Below, piece by piece: positions 1 through 8,247 of a stretch of 20,149 nt of DNA (position 1 is the first letter of the stretch; the number at the start of each line of letters is the position of its first letter). The stretch is taken from assembly GCA_001953115.1 (NCBI GenBank), contig LSSL01002409.1, positions 1 through 20,149 on the forward strand. Reading direction: 5' to 3'. The stretch comes from Smittium mucronatum. Taxonomy: Eukaryota > Kickxellomycota > Harpellomycetes > Harpellales > Legeriomycetaceae. The notes under the pieces are model-generated. The model had not been told where the DNA came from, did not search any database, and saw only the letters and a program-made list of their open reading frames with translations. Both the position numbers and the translations under genes were made by a program.

Positions 1-30
1 TTTAGACCCCCCCCCCAAGGAGTTTTCCAA

Positions 31-1340
31 CTATTTCCAACCGAAATTCATTGGCTGAGAAAAAATCATTTCTCGAAAATTTCCGATCGGTACGGTCAGA
101 AACCGTCCGATTGTCTGTGATCTGATCGAATGCCATCGGAGGCAGTCGAGAAGTATGTGTTCAGCTGTCTCTGGTGTGGTCCGATTGCAGCAGGGACAAA
201 AAGATTTAATTTTTTCCGGGATGATTTTTGAGTTGGTCAGGCGTTGAAAAGTCCAGAAGCTGCCCATCCGCATTTTTCCGATGTACTGGAGACCCAGTCT
301 CAGGCTGGGGTACGTGGAAATGAGGTCGATCCAGTTTCCTTTATTTTTTATTTTCCGATCCTGGGTCCAGCGGTGTATTTTTGATCGATTATTTTTTAGT
401 TTTCTTTCGGCCAATGATATGACAGTTTGCCCAGCTTCATTTTTTTTACAATATTTTTTTATCCATCTTGAGCTCCCAGAGATCCAGGTGGACTTTTTTG
501 CTGTGAGTGGATTTTTTATTAGATCGCTTATCCATGTTTTGGATGTGGTCCATTTGTGGTATGCACGCTCACGGGCTGTGCTTGTCTTTATTAATACCGA
601 ATGAATACCTAATCCCTCTCTAATCCTGTCCATAGCGGCGTTACGGCCAGCTTTGGCCAATATCCGAATCGATTTATCAATTGCTGGCTGGATAGGCTTG
701 GTCCTTGCCTCGCTCATCCCAAATGTTTTTCCACCATAACAGCCAATAGGCATTAGTACAGAGTTGATGAATTTTATTTTAAGTGCGATCAGCACATCAG
801 CCAGTTTTAAAAATCTATATGCTGAATAACCTGCCATAGTAACCTTAGATTTATTATTGTTTATAGTCCCTGAGACGTTCCATTGGCTATTCATAGTATA
901 GCCCAAATACTGATATGAATTTGACATGTCTATGTTTTGGCTCTGAATACTTGAGTTTGTGAGCCAATAAGAGCCAATTCCCATGATCCAACATTTTTTG
1001 GCATTTATTTTCATTTCCCAAGTGTCAGACTAGACGGTAATGGCATCCAATGATTCTTGTAAATTTTCCTTCGAATCGGCCAATAGGACTGCATCATCGG
1101 CAAAAAGCAGTCCAGGAATTTTTCGATACAGTCCGGGCACCTCTAATCCAATTAAATCATTAAAAATATCATTAATGTAGAAATCGAACAAAATAGGCGA
1201 TGCTGGACATCATCGGAGGACCCCGCAGAGATATTTTGAAGGTGGGGATATCTCATCGCCAATCTTGACCGATATTTTTGAATTTTTTTACAGGCAGTTT
1301 ATCGTATTTAGCAATAGATCAGATACCCAACTAATCCAGC
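31..1340 (-). pseudogene. 5'-truncated LINE: reverse transcriptase and C-terminal zinc knuckle
   Basis: This is the 3' half of a non-LTR retrotransposon pol gene, whose enzyme would copy the element's RNA into DNA at a target nick. Reading leftward, the frame shows an RT motif-B region (VLR-stop-CPASPILF, about 1,221-1,179), then YINDIF, then the catalytic FADD box (1,104-1,093), a YLGY thumb motif, and an intact 327-codon stretch from 1,014 to a stop at 31. That stretch ends in a CX2CX9HX4C knuckle (CPCC...H...C) like those at the C-terminus of several LINE clades. Three in-frame stops break it: TAA near 1,290, TGA at 1,212-1,210 where motif B normally has Gly, and TAG at 1,032-1,030. No frameshift is needed. 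RT motif A and any endonuclease are absent, as expected for 5' truncation. The clade was not assigned. The 5' limit is uncertain (1,270-1,345) because the frame runs on into a gag-like sequence. Confidence 0.85.
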
Positions 1341-1770
1341 GAGTGAATCCGATACTACTTCCACGAAATTCTGGAATATTGGGCATTTTTGGAACTGGAA
1401 CGGACAAGAGCGAGGCTGAATTGCTCGGGAGAGAGTAGATCTCGACTTTCCGGCGGTATAAATTGGCTCCCTTTTCTGCAAGCATTTTTTCTCGGGTCAC
1501 AATTTCAAACTTTTCCTGTTATTACTAAATGTAAATTTCATTTTTGACCTACATTTCGGCTTCAAACAGGCTTTTTAGGTTCTCATTTTCAGAAGTGAAT
1601 TTACTGCTGCGTTTCTTCAGAGTCTTATTTCCGGCAGCCAATTGGTTATATTGGCTTTCTGCAGCAAATAGCTGAGTTTTAAGCTGCTTATTTTAAGCTA
1701 CTAGGTTGGTGTAGCTGATTTCAGCTTCTTGAAGCTTTCCAATGGAAACTTGCATAGCGTTGTCATTCAT
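1330..1770 (-). pseudogene. Gag-like coiled-coil ORF of a Ty3-type element, broken
   Basis: The frame starts at ATG 1,770-1,768, about 130 nt inside the LTR and primer-binding site, which is where an LTR element's gag begins. The first about 80 codons are rich in Glu, Lys, Leu, Gln and Asn in a heptad-like pattern (ENENLKSLFEAEM is typical) and predict a coiled coil. Further on comes PKMPNIPEFRGSS, resembling the proline/Phe-Gly lead-in to the capsid-like part of Ty3 gags. Stops occur at 1,695-1,693, 1,551-1,549 and as a triple stop at 1,527-1,519. No zinc knuckle is visible, because the sequence passes into LINE reverse transcriptase before one would be expected. Assigning it to gag rests on position, coiled coil and the PEFRG segment, and not on a catalytic motif. 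A LINE ORF1-like leader is an alternative. Confidence 0.5.
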
Positions 1771-1900
1771 AATTAACTTAAGGTGGCTGAAAAAACATTT
1801 CTTTTAATAAATAAAGGCCATTCGCTAAAAAAAGTTAAAAAGAATATTTGCTAAAAAAAAATTAGTTGTAGAAATTTGAGCGAATAATGTTGCTATAATT

Positions 1901-1910
1901 TGGTTCTCCA
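1901..1910 (-). promoter_or_regulatory. Candidate tRNA primer-binding site
   Basis: On the minus strand the 10-mer TGGAGAACCA begins four bases after the LTR end. LTR elements prime minus-strand DNA from a tRNA 3' end, so the site must start with TGG, the complement of CCA. This one does, and it sits at the expected place. The tRNA was not identified. Confidence 0.45.
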
Positions 1911-1914
1911 ATAA

Positions 1915-2146
1915 TGTTAAGTCGTTGAAATTTACGTGTAAAAATACAGTTCTGGGATAATTTATTAGGAGTAGCCAAAATGAATTATAGTTATACTAAA
2001 ACTAAAAATAAATAGTAATAATATACTTATGGGTACATGTAAAATAATGATAGGCTTAGATTATTTATTTTAGTCATAAAGTAACAGTCCTCCTCTGGAA
2101 TCGCTGGCCTGAGAATTGCTGAGCGCTGTCTCCACTACTCTCAACA
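1915..2146 (-). repeat. Solitary 5' LTR of a Ty3-type retrotransposon
   Basis: On the minus strand the segment runs TGTTGAGAG...CTTAACA, giving 232 bp with TG..CA ends and short imperfect inverted termini (TGTTRA/TYAACA). The outer third is GC-richer and the inner part AT-rich, as is common for U3/R/U5. A primer-binding site and a gag-like frame follow in the right order and orientation. The partner 3' LTR would lie beyond the left edge of the window or has been lost, so LTR identity cannot be tested here. Confidence 0.5.
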
Positions 2147-2379
2147 AAGAATAGAACAACTCTGTGTGAAATTTTGGTATATTGTACTTCTAAAAGTACA
2201 CTATTAAGCTACTAAAACATGACAATATATTTCACTATTAGGAGTAACAAATTAACTCGACCCTGAGAATCATTCAAATATTAGTCCAGCTACACCATGA
2301 TTTGAGATGACGAAAGCGTGATTGCCTTCAGATACCAAAACTATCAAAATAATGTTGAATTATCGATTCCTCATACTTC

Positions 2380-3510
2380 TAAAGAGATGATATAAAAACA
2401 AAGAACGAAAGAAAACATCAAAAAGATTATATATTTTTAAATGGAACTGCTCGCAAGCCACAAAATCTATTAGCGCAAGCAAAATACTACATGTTAATAG
2501 AAGATAAATTCTATAATATCTCTGAAATTTGAAATACTAGGTTTTATGTGCAAAATTCTTTAGCAAAAAGATTTATCTATCAGTATCACGGCACGAAATT
2601 AAGCTCTCATTTAGGACAAAGAAGAACCCTAAATAAACTCAGAAAACCCCCTTAATAGCTACAAATTTCCCATTATGTATTTGGCTATATATAAATTTGC
2701 AGAATATTCCAACTAAAGAATCATTCAAATCTTCAAAAACCAGGTGAAATACAACCAATTATTGTTTCAGTGCCATTCTTAATGGACTGTATCGACTTAA
2801 AGGGCTATTTAAGAAACAGAAAGAGGCGATCGATAAATCCTTGTAATAACAGAAATATTGAAGAGGTTATTAGACGCATTTTCCCTTCCTTCAACATCTG
2901 TTGGATAACTGTTAAAGCGCTATTAAAACAGCTAATAGCATTGCATTGATCCCTACTAAAAATTAATAGTGATAACGGCTATGAATTCACTAGTGACATA
3001 ATGAGAATTTTCAGCGATAAGTTTGGAATTAAACAAGTCTCTAGCTCACTAAATCTTCCAGAAACAAATTTTATGACTGAGTGCTTCAACAGAACACTCA
3101 ATAAAATGATTAAAGCGTATTGCATTGAAGATCAAAGCAATTTTTTCCAGTAATTGGATATGTATGTATTATTATATCAAACATCAAAATACGATGTGCT
3201 TGGAATATCACCTTTTGAAACACTTTATGGCCTCCTTCCACGACTCCCAGTCTGCATACTGAACCAAAAAAACCGAAAATTACAATCAATGTAATCAGCT
3301 GCAAGAGTAAACTACAAGCTAAATTTCACCCCATTTCAGCCACAATAAAGCGCAATAAAAAAGTTTCATAAGCAGCAATGCAATAAATGTACAATTCTAG
3401 GCACAGAGCAACTGCATTCGAGAATGGTGAATGCGTTTTTTAAAATCCCAAACAGCTGGTGGGATGAATTAGACTCTAAGGTTAAGCAATGCTTATACTG
3501 GTACGCTTAG
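2380..3510 (+). pseudogene. Ty3/gypsy integrase remnant
   Basis: This is the C-terminal part of an LTR-retrotransposon polyprotein. Integrase inserts the cDNA copy into the host chromosome. In one continuous frame one sees a linker resembling the pre-integrase region (2,461-2,520), then the H2C2 zinc-binding start (QYHGTKLSSHLGQRRTL, 2,581-2,631), its degraded C..C half (about 2,674-2,700), a first catalytic Asp (2,785 or 2,794), the SDNG box (Asp at 2,971) and Glu at 3,079 with exactly 35 residues between them. A GISPFETLYGLLPRLPV segment (about 3,199-3,252) is a Ty3/gypsy hallmark. The frame is broken by TGA 2,530, TAA-TAG 2,653-2,658, TAA 2,692, TGA 2,947, TAA 3,151, TAA 3,292 and TAA 3,346, but no frameshift is needed. 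RNase H and RT are not recognisable upstream. It cannot be functional. Confidence 0.88.
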
Positions 3511-3646
3511 AATTAAATGGAATTTAGGGTGAATCAGCTACCTATTATAACATATTGATCAAGATGGATACCGCACAATAATCACAACTTGCATAAAACG
3601 ATTAAAAAATTACCGCAACCGAGACAAATAAGACATAGAAATTGGA

Positions 3647-3661
3647 GGGAGGGAGGGGGGG
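3647..3661 (+). repeat. G-rich tract with quadruplex pattern
   Basis: GGG-A-GGG-A-GGGGGGG provides four runs of at least three G with one-base loops, the textbook intramolecular G-quadruplex pattern, in otherwise A+T-rich sequence about 140 bp past the integrase remnant. It could be part of that element's 3' polypurine region; this is inference. Confidence 0.5.
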
Positions 3662-5136
3662 TTAATGTAACTCAATTCAGCAGTCAAGAATGTAATGTGC
3701 TTATTATAAAAATGAACATCTGGGATTAGTAGCAATCCAATTATACCACTTTCAGCTCAATTGAATGGGTGTATCATTGAATATAGTGGATATTTAAATA
3801 TTTGCTGAAATTAATATATAATTTATACTATATCAAATAGTAAAGTTATTTAAATATACACGTTAATTTTTTTAGTATAAATATTTTGTTCTATTAGATA
3901 TCTTTCTGAACCCCTCTCTTTTTTTTTAATTTACTTTTTGACTATTATATTCAATATATCTCATCACGACATTATAAAATTAACACCACTGGCGTAAATT
4001 AATTTTAAATAATTATTCAAGTAAAATTCCAATGAAAATTATTGCACCTGTAAAAAACGAATAAAAAAATCAATCAATCAATCAACGGAAAAAATGAATT
4101 TTTTCTTCATAAATTTTCACTTTTATTATATTTAAAAGTATTTTTTGGGAATTTTCACTGAATCAATGTACAATATTCAAGATTCTCTAAGAGAGTGGAC
4201 ACTTTCATATTAAATCTTTAAAAATTTCCTAATTTGTAAATAAACGCATCTTGTAATTTTAAAAATTATTGGATATTGAAATTTCAAATTTCAAAGTAAA
4301 TATTCTATTAAAATAACTCGTAAATTCTATTAGATACAGCAATAGTCTTATTTTTATTTGTTATAATTGAAATAAACTATATTTACTAATGGTTTAATTA
4401 GCAAAAAAATTCTGATCCTAAAAATAATCTCCCATATAAAATGACTTCTTAATTAAGAATCATCCATATGTGTAGTTTCATCGGTTAATAGCTCAAATTT
4501 ACAAACCATCAAGTTATTTTTATTAAAATTATAAAATCATATTGTTAAAATGATGAAAATAACTCAAAAAAATTGCATAATTTACTATATGGATAAAAAA
4601 TAGTTGACTTATTTACTAACAAAATTCTCTAAATCGACTGATATTTACTAATTCGAATATATTTTTAATTTGATTGATTAAATGTAAAAAGACTGATTTT
4701 AGGATAAATTGACCGAATAAATACCTAAAAGGCTGTTTTTTATCAGCTAATCGTTTTTTTAATATCCGGAATATTCCTGTGCTAATTTAATGAAACAATA
4801 GATTCAGTACACGCATTGAATGTTTCATCCAATGAATAAATCTTCCCATAAGCATAATTGTTTTTTAAAAAATATAAAATGGTATAAATAAGGAAGCTTA
4901 GACATTTTGTAATTTCTAAGCTTTTCAATTTGTCTCTTTCCCTATCTTTTATATTTTTAACTAGTATATTCTTTTACCTTTTATCATTAAAATTATCCCA
5001 TTAAAACTGATCCTTACAGCTAATGAGAAATTTTAATAAAAAAATCTCAATATATTTTTTATAAGTAAATTAAATTATTAGTTTTTTTTAATGTGAATTT
5101 TATTTTAAATTTAATAAAAATTTATAAAAACTAATT
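3662..5136. other. A+T-rich intergenic spacer
   Basis: No gene supported on either strand. The stretch is dominated by A and T runs, with a short (AATC)n microsatellite at 4,069-4,084 and a copy of the GTGAATTT-type repeat near 5,088. I see no convincing ORF or RNA gene. Confidence 0.6.
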
Positions 5137-5205
5137 GAAATTTTTTTCACCCAACTCCCCTCTGCCGCTCTAGCAGCTCCATAAATCGAAGGCATTGGTC
5201 CAGGG
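5137..5205 (+). repeat. Dispersed repeat, copy A (inverted relative to 8,175-8,247)
   Basis: A GC-richer island in A+T-rich spacer. It shares with the reverse complement of 8,175-8,247 an exact 15-mer, CGCTCTAGCAGCTCC (5,166-5,180), then 10 unconserved bases, then GGCATTGGT (5,191-5,199), with a related CACCCAACTCCCCTCT-type lead-in. The shared spacing shows common ancestry. No tRNA-like fold or open frame was convincing. Confidence 0.6.
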
Positions 5206-5517
5206 CAATAAAGTGGGACATTTTTGCAAAAAAATCTGGTAAGATATCCGGAATTAAAATATGAATTTTCTCGAAGAAAAAAATCCCGCCAAAAAAAAAA
5301 GAATTATTAGTGATTTGATTTTTTTTTTTTTGTTATAAATTTTTTTGACAAATACCGACAATGAATTATAGTGAAAACTATTTTAGCAAGTCGATTTATT
5401 CAAAGTTAAAAGTAAAAAAGTCGAAGCCAAAGAAAGAGATCCCCTTTCAAAAGCTGGCTAGAAAATTAAACTATTTAAACTAAAGTATAAAAAAAAAAAA
5501 ATACTAGATTGTTTCCT

Positions 5518-5715
5518 ATTGGGATGTGCTGAAATGACTTATATCCTTTTTCAGCCAATAGATAATCTATTATCAACTAACCAGTGTTATACTTAACCAA
5601 TCACAGTAAAAGTGATATCATTGAGTAGTTGAGAACAATGGCTGTTCATTGGTTTGTTTATATTTCTGAATTACTTCTTCTGATTGGAATAATTGTAAAA
5701 TTAAGCTTATCCAAT
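5518..5715. promoter_or_regulatory. Cluster of six CCAAT boxes
   Basis: CCAAT or its complement ATTGG occurs at 5,518-5,522(-), 5,555-5,559(+), 5,597-5,601(+), 5,648-5,652(-), 5,683-5,687(-) and 5,711-5,715(+), spaced 28-51 bp. By base composition less than one is expected in 200 bp. CCAAT is the binding site of the NF-Y/HAP complex in eukaryotes. The cluster borders the GC-richer broken coding island and may be a transposon promoter. No TATA box or transcript start could be assigned. Confidence 0.4.
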
Positions 5716-5730
5716 AGGAGCATTGATTCT

Positions 5731-6299
5731 TCAAAAGTCAATGTGCATTTCATTTCTGGTTTTGCTCTTGTCGGAAGAGGATTCTCTATACCAGTTAGAC
5801 TGATATAAATCATCGCTCCTAAACTGTTGTTGTGCAGCCAAGGGTGAGGCAACGTTGAGCACATTATCACTAGTGCAATCTTCGCCCCCACCCAATAGAG
5901 ATCTTAGGGCAGGTATTGCTCCCTTACTCTGCCTATCTACACTTCGCCCGTTGCTCCCTCTACCGACAACACCAAATGTTTGTACAGCCCCCACGGTAGG
6001 AATAATAGGCGATAACCTTACCGGGGGGCTGGGACCGGAACCTAACTAAAGTCCAAGTAAAGAAGATACAAGATCTTCCATAACTGGTTATCCCGCCAAG
6101 TTGACCGATGGGTCTAAATCGCCATTCAACTCAAGGCTTCAATAGAAATCGAAGCCAAGGCCTCACTATCTCTATCTTCCGCTACCTCTTTTCAAGCTTC
6201 CACCTCCGGGGCAAATACATAAGGACAAGCACCGGACTCCACCAACTCATGGTTGCGCATAACCATGCCCTTAGCACTATCTAAGCTAATTCCTCCACT
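5731..6299 (-). pseudogene. Unrecognised broken coding island
   Basis: Composition changes sharply here to near-balanced GC, unlike both flanks. On the minus strand the first part (6,299 to about 6,125) reads as a protein-like frame with varied residues (SAKGMVMRNHELVESG is representative) and ends at a TGA near 6,193 and later stops. The second part (6,120 to 5,731) continues in another frame, interrupted by TAA and TAG, and then runs open for about 87 codons to a stop at 5,731 (GAVQTFGVVGRGSNGRSVDR is representative). It is rich in Ser, Gly, Pro and Gln and shows no catalytic motif. The composition and decay resemble a gag-like or accessory ORF of a mobile element, but I recognise no family. 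The plus-strand open frame over 5,855-6,049 is probably its shadow. Confidence 0.4.
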
Positions 6300-6600
6300 A
6301 AGCAAATAAAAGATACTAAACTATAAAACGGACTAACTGGCAATGATCCCAGTCCACAAAGACAATAAAAAAGTAACTACAATAACTAAAAACTACTAAA
6401 ACAAAACGAGAAATATAAAACTATTTATATTCAAAATATATCAAAAAACTAACTAGAATATACTACTAAAAAAAGTGACTATAAACAGTCCTTAAGAGTG
6501 CTAAGACTTTCAGACTACAAAAATGGCGTAGCTTCACCTAGGACAAAAATGCGCGTCCTACCACTTTACTCTTTATTTTAGTGTTAAAAGGTATTTTACG
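6300..6600. other. Spacer with a small hairpin
   Basis: No gene seen. A 6-bp perfect stem TAGGAC/GTCCTA with a 10-nt loop lies at 6,539-6,560 in a locally GC-richer patch. It might mark an element end, but nothing else supports this. Confidence 0.4.
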
Positions 6601-7064
6601 GTCAATTTCAGTAAAAAGTGGTCATTTTGTTCAAGATCTGTCATTTTGTTCAAATGGCCGTCAATTTGAAGTTCGTTGGATCAATTTAACAGAGATTTCT
6701 TATTGACTTTTTGCTTAATGAAAATCTGTAATCTATAAAAGTCTAGAACAAAAAGGAGCTTTCTATTTTTTTTACTGGTGATAATTTTACTCAATAGAAC
6801 CGGTAATTTTTTTCATCAATATAAAAATCAAAATCTTATTTGCTACCTCCGCATAATATCAACGTGTCTTATGAGCTAATATAATAGCGAATCAAGTATT
6901 GGAAAATTTTTGGTTAAATTGTGTTTGGATTTTTTGGATAATTCAAAAAAATGACAAATTCTAATAAGTGAATGAGTCAATTTGACATATTATTTCTATA
7001 TTGATTTTAAAAAAATCAGATTTACAGAAAATGGTAAAAATTACCGCTTTTCAATCAAATTGAC
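6601..7064. mobile_element. Possible short TIR (MITE-like) element
   Basis: The left end GTCAATTTCAGTAAAAAGTG (6,601-6,620) matches the reverse complement of the right end (GTCAATTTGATTGAAAAGCG, ending at 7,064) at 16 of 20 bases, and the match extends to about 23 of 30. The left arm also carries GTCATTTTGTTCAA twice (6,621-6,634 and 6,640-6,653), and more GTCAATTTGA copies lie at about 6,660 and 6,976. There is no ORF inside, as in non-autonomous DNA transposons. No target-site duplication was identified. Confidence 0.35.
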
Positions 7065-7090
7065 AGATGTTTATCAGATAAAAATTATTT

Positions 7091-7866
7091 TACAGGGGTT
7101 TTCATGATTAGAAACGACAAATTTTATTTTTAGAGACACATTATTACATTATTGGGGTGATTTTTTCCATTTTTGAAGGCATAATACTACATGATTGGAG
7201 ATATTTATTTTCATAGTTACAGAAATTTTCCCACTTTGCAGAGAATAATTACTACTTGAGTTGAATTATTCACAGCAATTGTTTTTATAAAAGATAACTG
7301 TAATTCAGATAATTCACTTATATCGACGGTCTCAATTAAAATATTCAAGCTAGTTAATGGATTGACATTTGAAGCTGTCAAAACGCTCATAGAAAAAATG
7401 ATCATACAATTAAAATAAAAAGACTAATAAAATAATGATTACTTTATGAGTAAAGTTCTATTATTTCTTATTTTTTTTTCGCAATTATATTGAGAAAATT
7501 TTAGATGTGCATATTTTTGAAATTATTAAAAAAATGAAGGATCATCTTGATTAAATACGATCATATTTTTTGATTTTCGAATAATTTTAATTTTTCTTTT
7601 TTATATTCTCTGATGGTATATTGAATGAATTTGTTCTTTGTGAAATCATACACGATAGAATTTTTTTTATAAAAATGGTTGTGGCGAATAATTCAAATCA
7701 AGTAGTAATTATTCTCTGCAAAGTGGGAAAATTCCTGTAACTATGAAAATAAATATCTCCAATCCTGTAGTAGTATGCCTCCTAAAATGGAAAAAATCTC
7801 CCCAATAATGTAGTAATGTGTCTCCAAAAATGAAAATTGTCGTCTCTAACAACGAAAACCCCTATA
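7091..7866. mobile_element. Fold-back/MITE-like element with 181-bp inverted arms
   Basis: The arm 7,091-7,271 is the reverse complement of 7,686-7,866. By eye I count 16 mismatches and no gaps in 181 bases, about 91% identity. The 414-bp centre is A+T-rich and non-coding. A transcript across it would form a very long hairpin. Long arms without an ORF are typical of fold-back or MITE-type DNA transposons. Gapless arms with only substitutions suggest an old but once perfect palindrome. The short open frame over 7,217-7,405 lies mostly in the left arm and is not a gene. No target-site duplication is evident. Confidence 0.8.
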
Positions 7867-8174
7867 ATATCTACTAAAGAGAATTTCCTTTGGATTTTAT
7901 TTTGAGTCTTGATTCAAAAAATAATTGGGCATAAATCACCTGAAAAAATATGCACAATTATGATAGTATTTCCATTTTTGGTATAAATACTCTTAATTAT
8001 GGTTATAAAGTTCTATTATTTCAATTAATTAAATATATCTTGATTATAAAATTTGCTTGAAACAAGCGTCTGGCGTCTCTAGGAACCATCCATCTAAACA
8101 ATTGAATATTATAAAATTTAATCATAATAAAACCAATAAAATTGAAAAGGAATATTAAACATAATACAATTTCC
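7867..8174. other. A+T-rich spacer
   Basis: No gene seen. The 17-mer TAAAGTTCTATTATTTC occurs here near 8,007 and also in the centre of the fold-back element near 7,451, both in the same orientation. Confidence 0.4.
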
Positions 8175-8247
8175 TCGACCTCTTGAACCAATGCCCAGTG
8201 GGTACGGAGCTGCTAGAGCGATAGATGGGAGTGGGATGAAATTTGAA
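8175..8247 (-). repeat. Dispersed repeat, copy B (inverted relative to 5,137-5,205)
   Basis: The reverse complement carries the same 15-mer as copy A (8,206-8,220), the same 10-base gap and the same GGCATTGGT block (8,187-8,195). Downstream on the minus strand (about 8,340-8,300) a GTGAATTTATTTATAA block resembles the one beside copy A and one at 11,478. The unit may therefore be longer than the GC-rich core. Confidence 0.6.

Noticed and set aside
281..604. Plus-strand 107-codon open frame
   Set aside because: It is antisense to the clear LINE reading frame and has no motif of its own.
1..3510. Alternative genetic code with reassigned stop codons, suggested by many in-frame stops in clear homologues
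   Set aside because: TAA, TAG and TGA all occur in the decayed elements, while the 467-codon NPRL2 model has none internally and ends in a normal TAA. Decay explains the stops.
1020..3510. RIP-type C-to-T mutation as the source of the stops
   Set aside because: Some stops fit (a Trp-type position to TAG), but others fall at conserved Gly positions, where GGA to TGA is a transversion. The pattern is not RIP-specific without sibling copies to compare.
5855..6049. Plus-strand Pro/Leu-rich open frame
   Set aside because: Probably the complement of the minus-strand coding-like island; no start context or domain.
8187..8247. tRNA gene or tRNA-derived SINE, because of TGCCCAGTGGGT and TAGAGCG strings
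   Set aside because: I could not fold an acceptor, anticodon and T arm, and box A and box B are not in proper spacing in both repeat copies.
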